DNA of 64,000 nt, taken from positions 1,922,001-1,986,000 of the forward strand of contig NZ_AP028908.1 of NCBI RefSeq assembly GCF_037076465.1. The letters are read 5' to 3'. Position numbers and translations under genes: made by a program. This DNA comes from Pectobacterium araliae. Its GTDB lineage: Bacteria > Pseudomonadota > Gammaproteobacteria > Enterobacterales > Enterobacteriaceae. Of the stretch, positions 1 through 12,755 are shown piece by piece; position 1 is the stretch's first letter, and every line of letters starts with the position of its first letter. The notes below the pieces were generated by a model. That model was given only the letters and a program-made list of their open reading frames with translations, made no database searches and had not been told where the DNA came from.

Positions 1-1079
<1,079 letters not shown>

Positions 1080-1574
1080 ATGGTAGACACTAAAAAGCGA
1101 CCAGGAAAAGATCTCGATCGTATTGATCGTAACATCCTGAACGAATTGCAAAAAGATGGGCGTATTTCCAATGTCGAGCTTTCCAAACGTGTTGGGCTGT
1201 CGCCAACACCTTGTCTGGAGCGTGTGCGACGTCTGGAAAGACAGGGGTTCATTAATGGCTACACAGCGCTGCTAAACCCGCATTATCTGGATGCGTCACT
1301 GCTGGTTTTTGTTGAAATAACGCTGAACCGCGGTGCACCTGATGTGTTTGAACAGTTTAATTCTGCGGTGCAGAAGTTGGAAGAGATTCAGGAATGCCAC
1401 CTGGTTTCCGGCGATTTTGACTACCTATTGAAAACGCGCGTACCCGACATGTCCGCTTACCGTAAACTCCTGGGCGAAACGCTGCTGCGTTTGCCGGGTG
1501 TAAACGACACCCGTACTTACGTGGTGATGGAAGAAGTGAAACAAAGTAACCGTCTGGTCATTAAGACTCGATAA
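1080..1574 (+). CDS. lrp: Leucine-responsive regulatory protein
   Basis: Global DNA-binding regulator of amino-acid metabolism that also acts as a nucleoid-organising protein. It is 164 aa, the same length as E. coli Lrp and nearly identical through its length. The N-terminal helix-turn-helix lies at about residues 12-60 (IDRNILNELQKDGRISNVEL and following), and the C-terminal RAM/AsnC ligand-binding and oligomerisation domain at about 70-160. The position between divergent trxB and ftsK matches E. coli. Confidence 0.98.
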   Translation: MVDTKKRPGKDLDRIDRNILNELQKDGRISNVELSKRVGLSPTPCLERVRRLERQGFINGYTALLNPHYLDASLLVFVEITLNRGAPDVFEQFNSAVQKLEEIQECHLVSGDFDYLLKTRVPDMSAYRKLLGETLLRLPGVNDTRTYVVMEEVKQSNRLVIKTR

Positions 1575-1632
1575 ACGCGTGGGTGTAAAACCCGATAAAT
1601 TCAGCTACACTCCTGTGAATTTATACAGTCCC

Positions 1633-1657
1633 AGCGCCGGGGTTTCTCGGCGCTTTG
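1633..1657 (+). terminator. Possible lrp terminator
   Basis: A GC-rich 7-bp stem (AGCGCCG at 1633-1639, CGGCGCT at 1648-1654) with an 8-nt loop and a short imperfect T stretch, 60 bp after the lrp stop and just before ftsK. The T-run is weak, so some readthrough into ftsK is likely. Confidence 0.45.
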
Positions 1658-1688
1658 TCATAAACCTTACAGGCCCCTGGAGAGACTC

Positions 1689-4600
1689 TTGAGCCAGGAA
1701 TATACAGAAGATAAAGACGTTACCCTGAAAAAACTCAGCGGAACACGTCGTTTGCTTGAAGCGATTCTAATCGTTGTGGCACTTTTTGCGGTTTATCTCA
1801 GTGTCGCATTGCTCAGTTTCAGCCCCTCCGATCCCAGTTGGTCGCAGACTGCATGGCATGAACCTATCCATAACCTTGGTGGTGTGGCGGGTGCTTGGTT
1901 GGCCGATACGCTGTTCTTTATTTTTGGCGTTCTGGCCTATGCTATTCCGCCGATCATGTTATCCCTGTGCTGGGCCGCTTTCCGCCAGCGTGATAATCAT
2001 CAATCCATTGAATATTTTACTTTCTCACTTCGCCTGATTGGGACGTTGGCGCTAATCCTGACTTCTTGCGGTTTGGCTGCGCTGAATATTGACGATCTCT
2101 ACTATTTTGCTTCCGGTGGTGTATTGGGAAGTTTGTTGAGCAGTTCAATGATCCCGCGTTTTAACAGTATGGGCGCTACGCTGGTTCTGTTGTGCGTATG
2201 GGGGGCTGGGTTAACGTTGTTTACTGGCTGGTCATGGCTAACCATTGCCGAAAAAATTGGTGCGGGTGTATTGGGCTGTCTGACGTTCATGTCAAACCGC
2301 TCACGTCGCGATGAGGATGAGGAGTATCGCGAAGAACACGGTCGTGAAGAAGATGAGAACGAGGTGCTTAGCTTGCATCACGATGAAGCATCAGGTGAAG
2401 CGGCAACACAACAGCGTGATGACGATGACGTCCTGTTTTCTGCTCCCCCGGTTCCGGTTGCTAATGCCGTACACGATACGATGGCAGATAGCACGATAGA
2501 GACGGTATCACCTTCAACTGGAAACGAGCCAGCCGCTACACAGCCGATACTCTCAGCAGAAAGGCCAGCGGCAGCATGGTCTGATGCACCCGTGTCTGGC
2601 ACTGTGCCGCCAATTACCCCATCTGCGATCGACTCGACGCCGCCGCTGTATTCGTTTGAGGTTCCTGAAGCGCCTATAACGACGCCAGATCCCCATGGCA
2701 GTGTGTCTATTCCTTATGGAAATGCTTACGAGAATCGTGTTGTACCGCCGATCGTCATGCCATCATCAGAGATTCAACCGTTTGCTGAGCCATCACAATC
2801 TGCACGCGATACCGATTTCAATGCGAATAACACTTTTACGCCGGCGTTCAGTGCTGATGCGGATGATAATCCGCAGATTAAACGCGGCGTAGGGCCGGAA
2901 CTGCCGCGCCCGAATCCGGTTCGGATTCCTACTCGCCGCGAGCTGGCGTCGTATGGAATAAAGTTACCGTCGCAGCGGCTAGCCGAAGAACAAGCCAGGT
3001 TACAGGCGCAGAGCGGTAGCGCAGAGGCGGAGTTAACGAACGACGTGTATCAGGAAGAAACGCCGGATGACATCGCCCTGCAAGAAACTGCGTTGCAACA
3101 AGCGTATTTGGATCAGCAGCGTCAGCGTTATGGCGACGAGTATCCGTTACAGGAAGACGATGAAGACACACTCTTGCAAGCCCAACTAGCCAAAGATTTC
3201 GCTGCACAGCAGCAGGTTCGTTATGATGCCATCGCGTCACAACCTAATGAGATAACGCCTGTGCCGACAGTGTCACCTGCGGCCAGTGAGTCGGTTCGCC
3301 CAACGCCTGTAGCACCGCATAACGCCTTTTCATTCTCGCCGTTCAGCGCAGAAAATGAGCGCGAATCTGAACCGCATGTTTTTAGCGAGTCCTCGACTTT
3401 ACCGCCGTCCTATCGCGCCGAGCCAGCGCTTCCGCCGATACACGCTGGTGAAGATGAGGACGATGACGACGATAAGCACAGCCCGCTGATGTTTGGCCAG
3501 CCAGTGCAACCGACACCAACGCCTGTTGAGGCGGTGAAACAGGAAAATGCGGCAGTGCCAGCGCATCATCCGGCAATGGATGGCCTGATTCATCCGTTCC
3601 TGATGCGTAATGAACAACCGTTGCAGAAGCCGACTACGCCACTGCCAACGTTGGATTTGTTGACCCCTCCACCCGCAAGTGAAGCCCCTGTTGATAATTT
3701 TGCGTTGGAACAAACTGCACGATTGATTGAAGCGCGTCTGGCTGATTTTCGCGTAAAAGCGGATGTGGTCGATCACTCTCCAGGACCGGTAATCACACGG
3801 TTTGAATTGGATCTGGCACCGGGCGTTAAAGCGGCCCGTATCTCGAACTTGTCGCGTGATTTGGCGCGCTCATTGTCGGTTGTCGCTGTGCGTATTGTTG
3901 AAGTGATTCCCGGTAGACCCTATGTCGGGCTGGAATTGCCTAATGCACACCGCCAGACCGTGTATCTGCGAGAAGTGCTGGACTGTGACGCGTTCCGGGA
4001 TAATCCTTCGCCATTGTCGATCGTATTGGGGAAAGACATAGCGGGTGAACCTGTGGTTGCCGATCTGGCGAAAATGCCGCACTTGCTGGTTGCGGGTACG
4101 ACGGGGTCAGGCAAGTCGGTCGGCGTCAATGCCATGATCATCAGTATGTTGTATAAAGCGACGCCAGAAGATGTGCGTTTTATCATGATCGACCCGAAAA
4201 TGTTGGAACTCTCAGTGTACGAAGGTATCCCGCATTTGCTGACTGAAGTCGTAACCGACATGAAGGATGCAGCAAATGCATTACGCTGGTGTGTCGGTGA
4301 AATGGAACGCCGCTACAAGCTGATGTCGGCGCTTGGCGTGCGTAATTTGGCGGGGTACAACGAACGGGTCATGACGGCAAATGCGATGGGACGCCCGATT
4401 CCCGATCCGTTCTGGAAGCCGGGTGACAGTATGGATATGACACCGCCGGTGCTGGAGAAACTGCCATATATTGTTGTCATGGTCGATGAATTTGCCGACC
4501 TGATGATGGCGGTAGGTAAAAAAGTTGAAGAACTGATTGCCCGACTGGCGCAAAAAGCGCGTGCTGCGGGAATTCACTTGGTACTGGCGACGCAACGTCC

Positions 4601-5117
4601 TTCCGTTGATGTGATCACCGGGTTGATCAAAGCAAACATTCCGACGCGTATCGCGTTTACCGTTTCCAGCAAGATTGACTCACGGACTATCCTCGATCAA
4701 GGGGGGGCGGAATCGCTCTTGGGAATGGGGGATATGCTGTATATGGCACCTAACTCCTCGATCCCTGTTCGTGTTCATGGCGCTTTTGTGCGTGATGAGG
4801 AAGTGCATGCCGTGGTCCAAGACTGGAAAGCGCGGGGTCGCCCTCAATATATCGATAATATTGTCAGCGGTGGCGATGATGGGGAAGGCGGAAGCCTCGG
4901 CCTTGATGGCGATGAAGAACTCGATCTGCTGTTCGATCAGGCGGTGGAATTTGTCGTCGATAAGCGTCGTGCATCCATTTCCGGCGTACAGCGTCAGTTC
5001 CGAATTGGCTATAACCGCGCTGCGCGAATTGTTGAGCAAATGGAAGCGCAAGGCATCGTCAGTTCTCCTGGACACAATGGTAATCGTGAGGTATTGGCAC
5101 CACCATCAATGGAATAA
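1689..5117 (+). CDS. ftsK: DNA translocase FtsK
   Basis: Septal DNA pump that couples cell division to chromosome dimer resolution through XerCD. It is 1142 aa. The TTG start at 1689 gives [10 protein letters not shown], as in E. coli FtsK, which also starts with TTG, and GGAG lies 7 nt upstream. Layout: about four transmembrane segments in the first 210 residues, a low-complexity acidic/Pro/Gln linker at about 210-690, the RecA-like motor from about 700 with Walker A GTTGSGKS near residue 803 and Walker [10 protein letters not shown] near 930, and the C-terminal gamma winged helix (about 1075-1142) that reads KOPS and contacts XerD. It is shorter than E. coli FtsK (1329 aa), with the loss confined to the linker. 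Confidence 0.97.
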   Translation: MSQEYTEDKDVTLKKLSGTRRLLEAILIVVALFAVYLSVALLSFSPSDPSWSQTAWHEPIHNLGGVAGAWLADTLFFIFGVLAYAIPPIMLSLCWAAFRQRDNHQSIEYFTFSLRLIGTLALILTSCGLAALNIDDLYYFASGGVLGSLLSSSMIPRFNSMGATLVLLCVWGAGLTLFTGWSWLTIAEKIGAGVLGCLTFMSNRSRRDEDEEYREEHGREEDENEVLSLHHDEASGEAATQQRDDDDVLFSAPPVPVANAVHDTMADSTIETVSPSTGNEPAATQPILSAERPAAAWSDAPVSGTVPPITPSAIDSTPPLYSFEVPEAPITTPDPHGSVSIPYGNAYENRVVPPIVMPSSEIQPFAEPSQSARDTDFNANNTFTPAFSADADDNPQIKRGVGPELPRPNPVRIPTRRELASYGIKLPSQRLAEEQARLQAQSGSAEAELTNDVYQEETPDDIALQETALQQAYLDQQRQRYGDEYPLQEDDEDTLLQAQLAKDFAAQQQVRYDAIASQPNEITPVPTVSPAASESVRPTPVAPHNAFSFSPFSAENERESEPHVFSESSTLPPSYRAEPALPPIHAGEDEDDDDDKHSPLMFGQPVQPTPTPVEAVKQENAAVPAHHPAMDGLIHPFLMRNEQPLQKPTTPLPTLDLLTPPPASEAPVDNFALEQTARLIEARLADFRVKADVVDHSPGPVITRFELDLAPGVKAARISNLSRDLARSLSVVAVRIVEVIPGRPYVGLELPNAHRQTVYLREVLDCDAFRDNPSPLSIVLGKDIAGEPVVADLAKMPHLLVAGTTGSGKSVGVNAMIISMLYKATPEDVRFIMIDPKMLELSVYEGIPHLLTEVVTDMKDAANALRWCVGEMERRYKLMSALGVRNLAGYNERVMTANAMGRPIPDPFWKPGDSMDMTPPVLEKLPYIVVMVDEFADLMMAVGKKVEELIARLAQKARAAGIHLVLATQRPSVDVITGLIKANIPTRIAFTVSSKIDSRTILDQGGAESLLGMGDMLYMAPNSSIPVRVHGAFVRDEEVHAVVQDWKARGRPQYIDNIVSGGDDGEGGSLGLDGDEELDLLFDQAVEFVVDKRRASISGVQRQFRIGYNRAARIVEQMEAQGIVSSPGHNGNREVLAPPSME

Positions 5118-5147
5118 CAACACGGTATCAGTTGAAATGACTCAACC

Positions 5148-5173
5148 ATAAGGGCTGCGTGTGCAGCCCTTAT
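5148..5173 (+). terminator. Hairpin downstream of ftsK
   Basis: Perfect 11-bp stem (5148-5158 with 5163-5173) around a GTGT loop, 30 bp after the ftsK stop. No T-run follows, so termination by this hairpin alone is uncertain; it could also be a 3'-end stabilising structure. Confidence 0.4.
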
Positions 5174-5366
5174 GCAAAGAAGCGTAAATGCGCTAATAAG
5201 CAGATAATTCACCTATCACTGTCCGAGTGGGTTCAGATAACATAGATTCATCAATCACAGTGGTTCACAAAGTAACGGTGATCTACAAAGAACATCGACG
5301 CAACATTATGCGTTTGGCCTTTATAGACAAGGCCGGTTATATCAGGAAATTCAAAGGATTATGCGT

Positions 5367-5978
5367 ATGAAAAAGTGGTTAGCTATCAGTTGCCTTATTG
5401 CGGGAATGACGTCGACCGCTGTCTATGCGGACGCAGCAAAAGATTTACAGGGGCGCCTCAATAAAGTAAACAGTTTCCACGCAAACTTCAGCCAGACCGT
5501 CACCAGCGCGGATGGCGCAGCGGTGCAGGAAGGGGAAGGGGAATTGTGGTTAAAGCGCCCTAACTTATTTAACTGGAAAACAACATCACCCGATGAAAGT
5601 GCATTGATTTCCGACGGGAAAACACTCTGGTTTTACAATCCGTTTGTTGAGCAGGTCACGGCGACCTGGCTGAAAGATGCAACAGGCAACACACCGTTCA
5701 TTCTGATTACGCGTAACGATACCAGCGACTGGGATAAATATGATGTGCTTCAGAAAGGTGATGATTTCGAACTTACGCCGAAGTCAGCGAGCGGCAATCT
5801 GAAGCAGTTCGCGATTAATGTGACGACAAACGGCACGATCAAGCAATTTACCGCGACGGAACAGGATGGGCAGCGCAGTACCTATGTACTGAAAAATCAG
5901 CAAAACGGCGCTGTTAATGCCGCACGGTTTACGTTTACGCCACCGAAGGGCGTCACGCTGGACGATCAGCGTCAGTGA
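5367..5978 (+). CDS. lolA: Outer-membrane lipoprotein carrier protein
   Basis: Periplasmic chaperone that takes lipoproteins from LolCDE and passes them to LolB. The chosen start at 5367 gives 203 aa, the E. coli length, with AGG about 9 nt upstream; an ATG two codons earlier (5361) is in frame but sits only about 3 nt from that ribosome-binding site. It has a signal peptide (KKW, hydrophobic core, cleavage after VYA before DAAKD) and the conserved [10 protein letters not shown] and [10 protein letters not shown] segments. It is followed 7 bp later by rarA, as in E. coli. Confidence 0.97.
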   Translation: MKKWLAISCLIAGMTSTAVYADAAKDLQGRLNKVNSFHANFSQTVTSADGAAVQEGEGELWLKRPNLFNWKTTSPDESALISDGKTLWFYNPFVEQVTATWLKDATGNTPFILITRNDTSDWDKYDVLQKGDDFELTPKSASGNLKQFAINVTTNGTIKQFTATEQDGQRSTYVLKNQQNGAVNAARFTFTPPKGVTLDDQRQ

Positions 5979-5985
5979 GGCCAGC

Positions 5986-7329
5986 GTGAGCAACCTGTCA
6001 CTTGATTTTTCCCATAATGAATTCCAACCTCTGGCCGCGCGCATGCGGCCAGCAACATTGGCGCAATATATCGGCCAACAGCACCTGTTAGGTGTCGGTA
6101 AGCCACTGCCACGAGCCATTGAGGCAGGGCAGTTGCACTCGATGATTCTTTGGGGACCGCCAGGAACGGGAAAAACGACGCTAGCAGAATTAATTGGCCA
6201 TTACGGACAGGCAGATGTCGAGCGTATTTCTGCCGTAACGTCTGGCATCAAAGAGATTCGCGAAGCAATTGAACGCGCTCGGCAAAATCGAAATGCAGGG
6301 CGACGTACCATTTTGTTTGTCGATGAAGTTCATCGCTTCAATAAAAGCCAGCAGGACGCTTTTCTGCCACATATCGAAGATGGCACGATCACCTTCATTG
6401 GCGCGACAACGGAAAACCCTTCTTTTGAACTCAATTCCGCATTGTTATCGCGCGCCCGCGTCTATTTGCTAAAAGCATTGACGGCAGAAGATATCGAACA
6501 GGTGTTATTGCAGGCGATGAGCGACCGTGAGCGTGGATACGGTGAGCAGAATATTGTCCTGCCAGCTGAAACGGGTCGAATGCTGGCAGAGCTGGTCAAT
6601 GGCGATGCCAGACGTGCGCTGAATAGTCTGGAAATGATGGCGGACATGGCAGAAATTGATGCGCAGGGCATGCGCGTCCTGACGCCAGCACTCCTCAACG
6701 AAATTGCTGGTGAGCGCAGTGCCCGTTTTGATAACAAGGGCGATCGCTATTATGATCTGATTTCGGCTTTGCATAAATCAGTGAGAGGTTCTGCGCCGGA
6801 TGCGGCACTTTATTGGTACGCCCGAATCATCACCGCTGGCGGCGATCCGCTGTATGTTGCGCGGCGACTGTTGGCGATTGCCTCTGAAGATGTCGGCAAT
6901 GCCGATCCACGCGCGATGCAGGTGGCTATTTCTGCCTGGGATTGCTTCACCCGTGTTGGGCCGGCAGAAGGGGAGCGCGCCATCGCTCAGGCGATCGTTT
7001 ACTTGGCCTGTGCACCCAAAAGTAACGCGGTATATAGCGCTTTCAAAGCAGCAATGCAGGATGCTCGTGAGAAGCCTGACTACGATGTTCCCGAACATTT
7101 GCGCAATGCACCTACCCGGTTGATGAAAGAAATGGGACTCGGAGCAGAGTATCGATATGCACACAATGAACCTAATGCCTATGCGGCGGGTGAGAGCTAC
7201 TTTCCGCCTGAATTGGCGGATACACACTATTATGTGCCTACCTCGCGTGGCCTTGAGGGCAAAATTGGTGAAAAGCTCGCCTGGCTTGCTACTCAGGATC
7301 AAAATAGCCCGACAAAACGCTACCGTTGA
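5986..7329 (+). CDS. rarA: Replication-associated recombination protein A (AAA+ ATPase)
   Basis: Clamp-loader-like AAA+ ATPase (MgsA/RarA) acting at stalled replication forks. The GTG start at 5986 gives MSNLSLDF, as in E. coli, and 447 aa, the same length; a TGAGG lies 6 nt upstream. Reading back to 5917 would overlap lolA and lacks homology. It has Walker [10 protein letters not shown] near residue 58, Walker [11 protein letters not shown] near 105 and sensor-1 GATTENPSF near 145, with a C-terminal tetramerisation region. It is probably co-transcribed with lolA. Confidence 0.96.
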   Translation: MSNLSLDFSHNEFQPLAARMRPATLAQYIGQQHLLGVGKPLPRAIEAGQLHSMILWGPPGTGKTTLAELIGHYGQADVERISAVTSGIKEIREAIERARQNRNAGRRTILFVDEVHRFNKSQQDAFLPHIEDGTITFIGATTENPSFELNSALLSRARVYLLKALTAEDIEQVLLQAMSDRERGYGEQNIVLPAETGRMLAELVNGDARRALNSLEMMADMAEIDAQGMRVLTPALLNEIAGERSARFDNKGDRYYDLISALHKSVRGSAPDAALYWYARIITAGGDPLYVARRLLAIASEDVGNADPRAMQVAISAWDCFTRVGPAEGERAIAQAIVYLACAPKSNAVYSAFKAAMQDAREKPDYDVPEHLRNAPTRLMKEMGLGAEYRYAHNEPNAYAAGESYFPPELADTHYYVPTSRGLEGKIGEKLAWLATQDQNSPTKRYR

Positions 7330-7367
7330 ACTAAGCGTTGCGGTAAGGTTATTGAGGTATTTTTTGA

Positions 7368-8729
<1,362 letters not shown>

Positions 8730-8745
8730 CCTCTGTTATCAGAAT

Positions 8746-8769
8746 AAAGCGCCTCAGGGCGCTTTTTTT
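8746..8769 (+). terminator. serS intrinsic terminator
   Basis: 8-bp stem AAAGCGCC/GGCGCTTT with a TCAG loop followed by a T-run, 16 bp after the serS stop. The following stretch to about 9040 is very AT-rich with no gene and should hold the promoter of the next transporter. Confidence 0.85.
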
Positions 8770-9044
8770 ACGTCATCCGTTCGGTAATATTTTTTTATCG
8801 TAAAAATAATTTATCTATCCCATATCGCTTTTGTTATTTAATTTTTAAGCTAAAAATATTTTAAAATCAGATAAATAGTAGCCTTCTGTTTTCAAAGCTA
8901 TGACCCTTTCTATGAGTGTTGATTAATTCTTTCAATCTATAATTTAAGAAAGAACTTTTCGCACTTTTTGCCCGGATTGACTTTTATATGCACAGTGGCA
9001 TGATGCGCTCACTCTTCTCCCGTTGTTTGGTTATCCACTTCGCT

Positions 9045-10199
9045 ATGTCTGCTTATTCCCCCCCAGTGCTGCTATTGCTCTGCGGACTTCTGCTGCTGAC
9101 CGTTTGTATTGCGGTATTAAATACTCTGGTTCCACTTTGGCTGGCTTATCAGACTCTGCCTGTCTGGCAGGTGGGTCTGGTTGGTTCATCTTATTTCGGT
9201 GGCAATCTGGTTGGAACGCTATTAGCTGGCAAGCTAATCAAATTTTATGGTTTTAATCGCAGCTATTATTTCGCCGCTTTATTATTTGGCATCGCGATTG
9301 TGGGGCTTGGCATTTCTGCGGATATTGGCAACTGGTTGTTCTGGCGTTTTCTTGCTGGGATTGGCTGTGCATTGATTTGGGTTGTGGTCGAAAGTGCCTT
9401 GTTGTGTAGTGGAACACCGACGCAAAGAGGGCAACTGTTGGCTGCTTATATGATCGCTTATTACCTCGGTAGTGTGGTTGGACAGTTACTGCTTGGCGTG
9501 TTACCTACTTCATTATTGAGTGTGCTGCCGTGGATGGCGGCATTAGTTATTTTAGCCGTATTACCCTTGCTGTTTACTCGTCTCCCGACTCCGCCAGAAC
9601 AGCGCGCAAAGCCCGTCAATATGTGGAAAATGCTGACATATCGCAGTGCGCGTTTAGGTGTACACGGCTGTATTATTTCTGGCGCAATTTTAGGTTCGTT
9701 GTATGGTCTGATGCCGCTGTATCTCTCCCATCAGGGGATGAATGATGCGCAGGTTGGATACTGGATGGCGCTGTTGATCAGCGCAGGCATCATTGGCCAA
9801 TGGCCTGTTGGGCGTATGGCGGATCGCTATGGTCGATTGTTGGTTCTTCGGGTGTTGGTTTTTGTGGTGATTGTGGGCTGTATTGCCATGCTCAGTATCA
9901 GCCACTATGCCATGGCACCGTCGCTCTTCCTGTTGGGAAGCGCTGGTTTTACGCTGTACCCCGTTGCTATGTCATGGGCATGTGAAAAAGTGAGCCCTGA
10001 TGAACTCGTGGCAATGAATCAAGCGTTGCTCCTCAGCTACACGCTTGGCAGCCTTTGTGGGCCAAGCGTTGCTGCGGTATTGATGCAGAGCTACTCCGAT
10101 CGGTTGCTGTTTGTACTGATTGCTGCCATTGCTATGATCTACTTGATGCTGTTGCTCAGAAAAGCCGACCATCATCCAACGCCATTAGCTGCTGCTTGA
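9045..10199 (+). CDS. ycaD: MFS transporter, YcaD type
   Basis: Inner-membrane major facilitator superfamily protein with about 12 hydrophobic helices; the substrate is unknown in this family. The start at 9045 ([12 protein letters not shown]) gives 384 aa and matches the N-terminus of E. coli YcaD (382 aa). In-frame ATGs at 8988 and 9000 would add 15-19 unconserved residues. No strong ribosome-binding site precedes any of these starts. The loop RMADRYGR between helices is typical MFS. Its last 15 bp overlap the converging LysR gene. Confidence 0.88.
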   Translation: MSAYSPPVLLLLCGLLLLTVCIAVLNTLVPLWLAYQTLPVWQVGLVGSSYFGGNLVGTLLAGKLIKFYGFNRSYYFAALLFGIAIVGLGISADIGNWLFWRFLAGIGCALIWVVVESALLCSGTPTQRGQLLAAYMIAYYLGSVVGQLLLGVLPTSLLSVLPWMAALVILAVLPLLFTRLPTPPEQRAKPVNMWKMLTYRSARLGVHGCIISGAILGSLYGLMPLYLSHQGMNDAQVGYWMALLISAGIIGQWPVGRMADRYGRLLVLRVLVFVVIVGCIAMLSISHYAMAPSLFLLGSAGFTLYPVAMSWACEKVSPDELVAMNQALLLSYTLGSLCGPSVAAVLMQSYSDRLLFVLIAAIAMIYLMLLLRKADHHPTPLAAA

Positions 10200-11126
10200 G
10201 TTAGTGAGATCGAGGCTGGCCAGTGAGCTTTTTCCAGCCTCTACCATGTTATTCCATAGTGCTTCGGCTACTGGGCTAAGACGCTGTTTTGCGTTTCGCA
10301 CCAGATAAAATATGCTGGTTAGCTTTAATCGATCTGGAGCAACGGCTGCAAGCCTCCCTTTTTCCACCCAAGATGCTGCATAATGGTCGGGGAGAAAACC
10401 AATATGGGTTCCCGCAAGCAGAAGTAATAGACTTCCTTCAAGATGCCAAGCTGTCTGATGGTAACCTTGCTTTGATACGGAACCTAGTTGTTTAGATATT
10501 TCGTTGACAGCGTGTCCACCAATTAGCAGTCTGCGAGGGTTTAATTCACCATTGAGCCATTCACGCTCGATCATTTCAGCATTTTCTGCTAGAGAATAAA
10601 AGTAGCTGTGTTCAACAAAGACCGGTTGATAAAAAATGTCTGCGGGGATGTCATCGGGTAAGGCGCTTAGAACAACATCGAGATGCCCATTTTTTAATCG
10701 TTCCATTAGTGGAAGGTATTCCATAATTTCGATTTCGACATTGACTTCCGGACTTTGGTCATAAAGATGAGATATCGCTTGTGATACAACGTTATTGGGG
10801 TGTGTGGCGATATTATCTAGGCAGCCAAGCTTTACCTTACCTATCAGTTGATGTTTGATTCGAGCTAGTCTGTTCGCGAAATCATCGAGTGTGGAAATGA
10901 CCGACTTTGCCTCCTGATAGACAACTTCACCTTCAGTTGTTAAGGCAAAACCCCCTCTGCCACGTTCACACAAAACAAGCCCCAACGTATCTTCAAGTCG
11001 AGACAGGTAGTGACTTAGAACGGGTTGGCTTAAGCCTGTTGCAGTTTGTGCATTAGTAATCCCTTGTTTTTCAACAATTTTACAGAAAAGTTTTAACCAG
11101 CGAATCTCCAGTTTATCTAAGCGCAT
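10185..11126 (-). CDS. LysR-family transcriptional regulator
   Basis: 313-aa LysR-type regulator. The N-terminal winged helix-turn-helix is at about residues 8-65 ([20 protein letters not shown]), followed by a periplasmic-binding-protein-like effector domain. The ATG at 11126 has AAGGA a few nt upstream. It is divergent from an NCS1 permease, with a palindrome just upstream of its own start, which points to local control of the permease/DUF917/hydantoinase genes and self-regulation. The effector is unknown; a cyclic nitrogenous compound is my inference from the neighbours. The base composition is AT-richer than the flanking housekeeping genes, consistent with an accessory module. Confidence 0.9.
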   Translation of the reverse strand: MRLDKLEIRWLKLFCKIVEKQGITNAQTATGLSQPVLSHYLSRLEDTLGLVLCERGRGGFALTTEGEVVYQEAKSVISTLDDFANRLARIKHQLIGKVKLGCLDNIATHPNNVVSQAISHLYDQSPEVNVEIEIMEYLPLMERLKNGHLDVVLSALPDDIPADIFYQPVFVEHSYFYSLAENAEMIEREWLNGELNPRRLLIGGHAVNEISKQLGSVSKQGYHQTAWHLEGSLLLLLAGTHIGFLPDHYAASWVEKGRLAAVAPDRLKLTSIFYLVRNAKQRLSPVAEALWNNMVEAGKSSLASLDLTNSSSS

Positions 11127-11152
11127 AGCATTTCCTTCGCATACATTACATA

Positions 11153-11171
11153 TTTGAATGTTAACATCAAA
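11153..11171. promoter_or_regulatory. Candidate LysR-type operator
   Basis: Near-perfect inverted repeat TTTGA-ATGTTAACAT-CAAA, 26 bp upstream of the LysR start codon and in the divergent region. It contains the T-N11-A arrangement common to LysR family sites. The position suits autoregulation and activation of the divergent permease operon. Confidence 0.5.
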
Positions 11172-11217
11172 ATATATCTGTATTAATCGATATGAAACCC
11201 ATTTATCTTGTTCTCAC

Positions 11218-11317
11218 ACCACATCATTGATGTGGTTGCCACAAAAGTGTGGTTTTATGCGTCACACCAGGGTCTCTCATAAGCACGATGGTGTTGTTAG
11301 CTTGCTAGCGACACCAT
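11218..11317 (+). promoter_or_regulatory. Structured leader upstream of the NCS1 permease
   Basis: Three inverted repeats in a row. A 9-bp-arm palindrome lies at 11218-11236 (ACCACATCA / TGATGTGGT). A small hairpin CCACA/TGTGG at 11239-11252 is followed by TTTT. A 14-bp potential stem pairs 11288-11301 with 11304-11317 and uses two G-U wobbles that only work in plus-strand RNA. The first may be a protein site; the last looks like a true RNA structure. The match to a known riboswitch class is not evident to me. Confidence 0.45.
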
Positions 11318-11397
11318 TGTTCTATACGTCGTCAAGCAACCTCTATAAAATATCACAACGATACAATAATTATTTGCTGCTTATTAATGGAGGAATT

Positions 11398-12729
11398 ATG
11401 TCTCAAGGGAATGCTGTGCCTGAAAAACAACTACAGGAGCGGCAAATCTATGATTATGAATACGAACCAGTCCCTGCTGAAGCCAGAAAAAGCTGGTATG
11501 TCATTGCCTTGATATGGCTGGCTATAGGGATCGATATTTCTGGTTTATTTTTAGGATCTTTTCTAAGTAGTGGGTTGCCATTTTCTCAGGCTGTCAGTGC
11601 CACGCTGATTGGATCAGCCTTGCTGGGTGTTCTTGCTGCATTATGTGCTAACGTCGGTTATGGATGTGGGCTATCAACCACGCTACTCAGTATCTCCGTT
11701 TTTGGGCGATTAGGTGGGAAAGTGATTGGCGTATTTTCCGCTGTTTCACTGGTTGGGTGGTTTGCTTTTCAACTTGATTTCTTTGGTGTGATGCTGCAAA
11801 AAGCACTGTCACATTATCAACTTGAACCTGGGCGCTTTTTCATCCTGCTTTTTGGTATGGCACTCATGGCATCGACAGCCATTTGGGGAGTTCGTGCGTT
11901 AGGGAAACTAAGCGCATTAAGTGTCCCGTTAATGCTTATACTCATCGTATCAGGAATATATCTTGCGGCTAGCGGCCATTCTTTTCCCGCCGAAGTTGTC
12001 ATTAAGAATCCGATAAGCTTGGGGAGCGCTATTTCTTACGTGATTTCTATCTGGATAGTGGCTGCAAGTATTATGTCGCCTGATATCGCGCGTTATTCCA
12101 GGACACGTAAAGATGCCATATTAGGCTCAGGCTTGGGATTCTTACTGGGAAATAGTGCAACGATTCTTGTCGCGCTCATATTGACCCATATGGTTGGCAG
12201 TGACGATTTGGTCGAAATATTTTTTACTATCGGGCTCGGTGTTTCAGCTATTGTGATTTTAATTTTCGCGCAATGGACGACGAATAGTTCTAATTTAATT
12301 TCAGCTTCATTAGGCCTCTCTGTTGTTGTCAGAATAATATCCCGGCCAATACTCGTTGTGTTGATGGCATTTGCTGGTCTGCTTTTGGCTTATAACGGTA
12401 TGATTAATAACTTTACTCAGTTTTTGTCGTTACTGGGTGTCCTGATTTCCCCTATTGCAGGGGTTTACCTTGCTGAATATTACTTTTTTGACTCTTCGCG
12501 TCTAAAGCAGGACGCATCACAACCACCATTACTGAATATTTGTGCATCTATCGCATGGTTATGTGGCAGTTCTGTCAGCTTGTTAACCGCTACAGATTTT
12601 TTTGATTTGTTCACGATAACATCTGTTTCTACGTTGGATGGCATAGTTATCAGTCTGGTAATGTATATCATTATGCGGAAAATGTTCCCGCAGTTGGTTG
12701 AATCGTCCGACTCACTCTCTAAATCCTAG
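11398..12729 (+). CDS. Purine-cytosine permease-like (NCS1) transporter
   Basis: 443-aa inner-membrane transporter of the nucleobase:cation symporter-1 family, with about 12 hydrophobic helices. The start at 11398 (MSQGNAVPEKQLQE) is fixed by GGAGG 5 nt upstream; upstream in-frame ATGs run through the structured leader. The motif around LIWLAIGIDISGLFLGS resembles the first helices of CodB-type permeases, and PDIARYSRTRKDAILGS is the family's conserved cytoplasmic loop. It leads a probable operon with the DUF917 and HyuA-like genes (26 bp and 12 bp gaps), so the substrate is probably a hydantoin-like or other small N-heterocycle (inference). Confidence 0.88.
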   Translation: MSQGNAVPEKQLQERQIYDYEYEPVPAEARKSWYVIALIWLAIGIDISGLFLGSFLSSGLPFSQAVSATLIGSALLGVLAALCANVGYGCGLSTTLLSISVFGRLGGKVIGVFSAVSLVGWFAFQLDFFGVMLQKALSHYQLEPGRFFILLFGMALMASTAIWGVRALGKLSALSVPLMLILIVSGIYLAASGHSFPAEVVIKNPISLGSAISYVISIWIVAASIMSPDIARYSRTRKDAILGSGLGFLLGNSATILVALILTHMVGSDDLVEIFFTIGLGVSAIVILIFAQWTTNSSNLISASLGLSVVVRIISRPILVVLMAFAGLLLAYNGMINNFTQFLSLLGVLISPIAGVYLAEYYFFDSSRLKQDASQPPLLNICASIAWLCGSSVSLLTATDFFDLFTITSVSTLDGIVISLVMYIIMRKMFPQLVESSDSLSKS

Positions 12730-12755
12730 TTTGCTTAGTGGGTATTGGATAAGTA

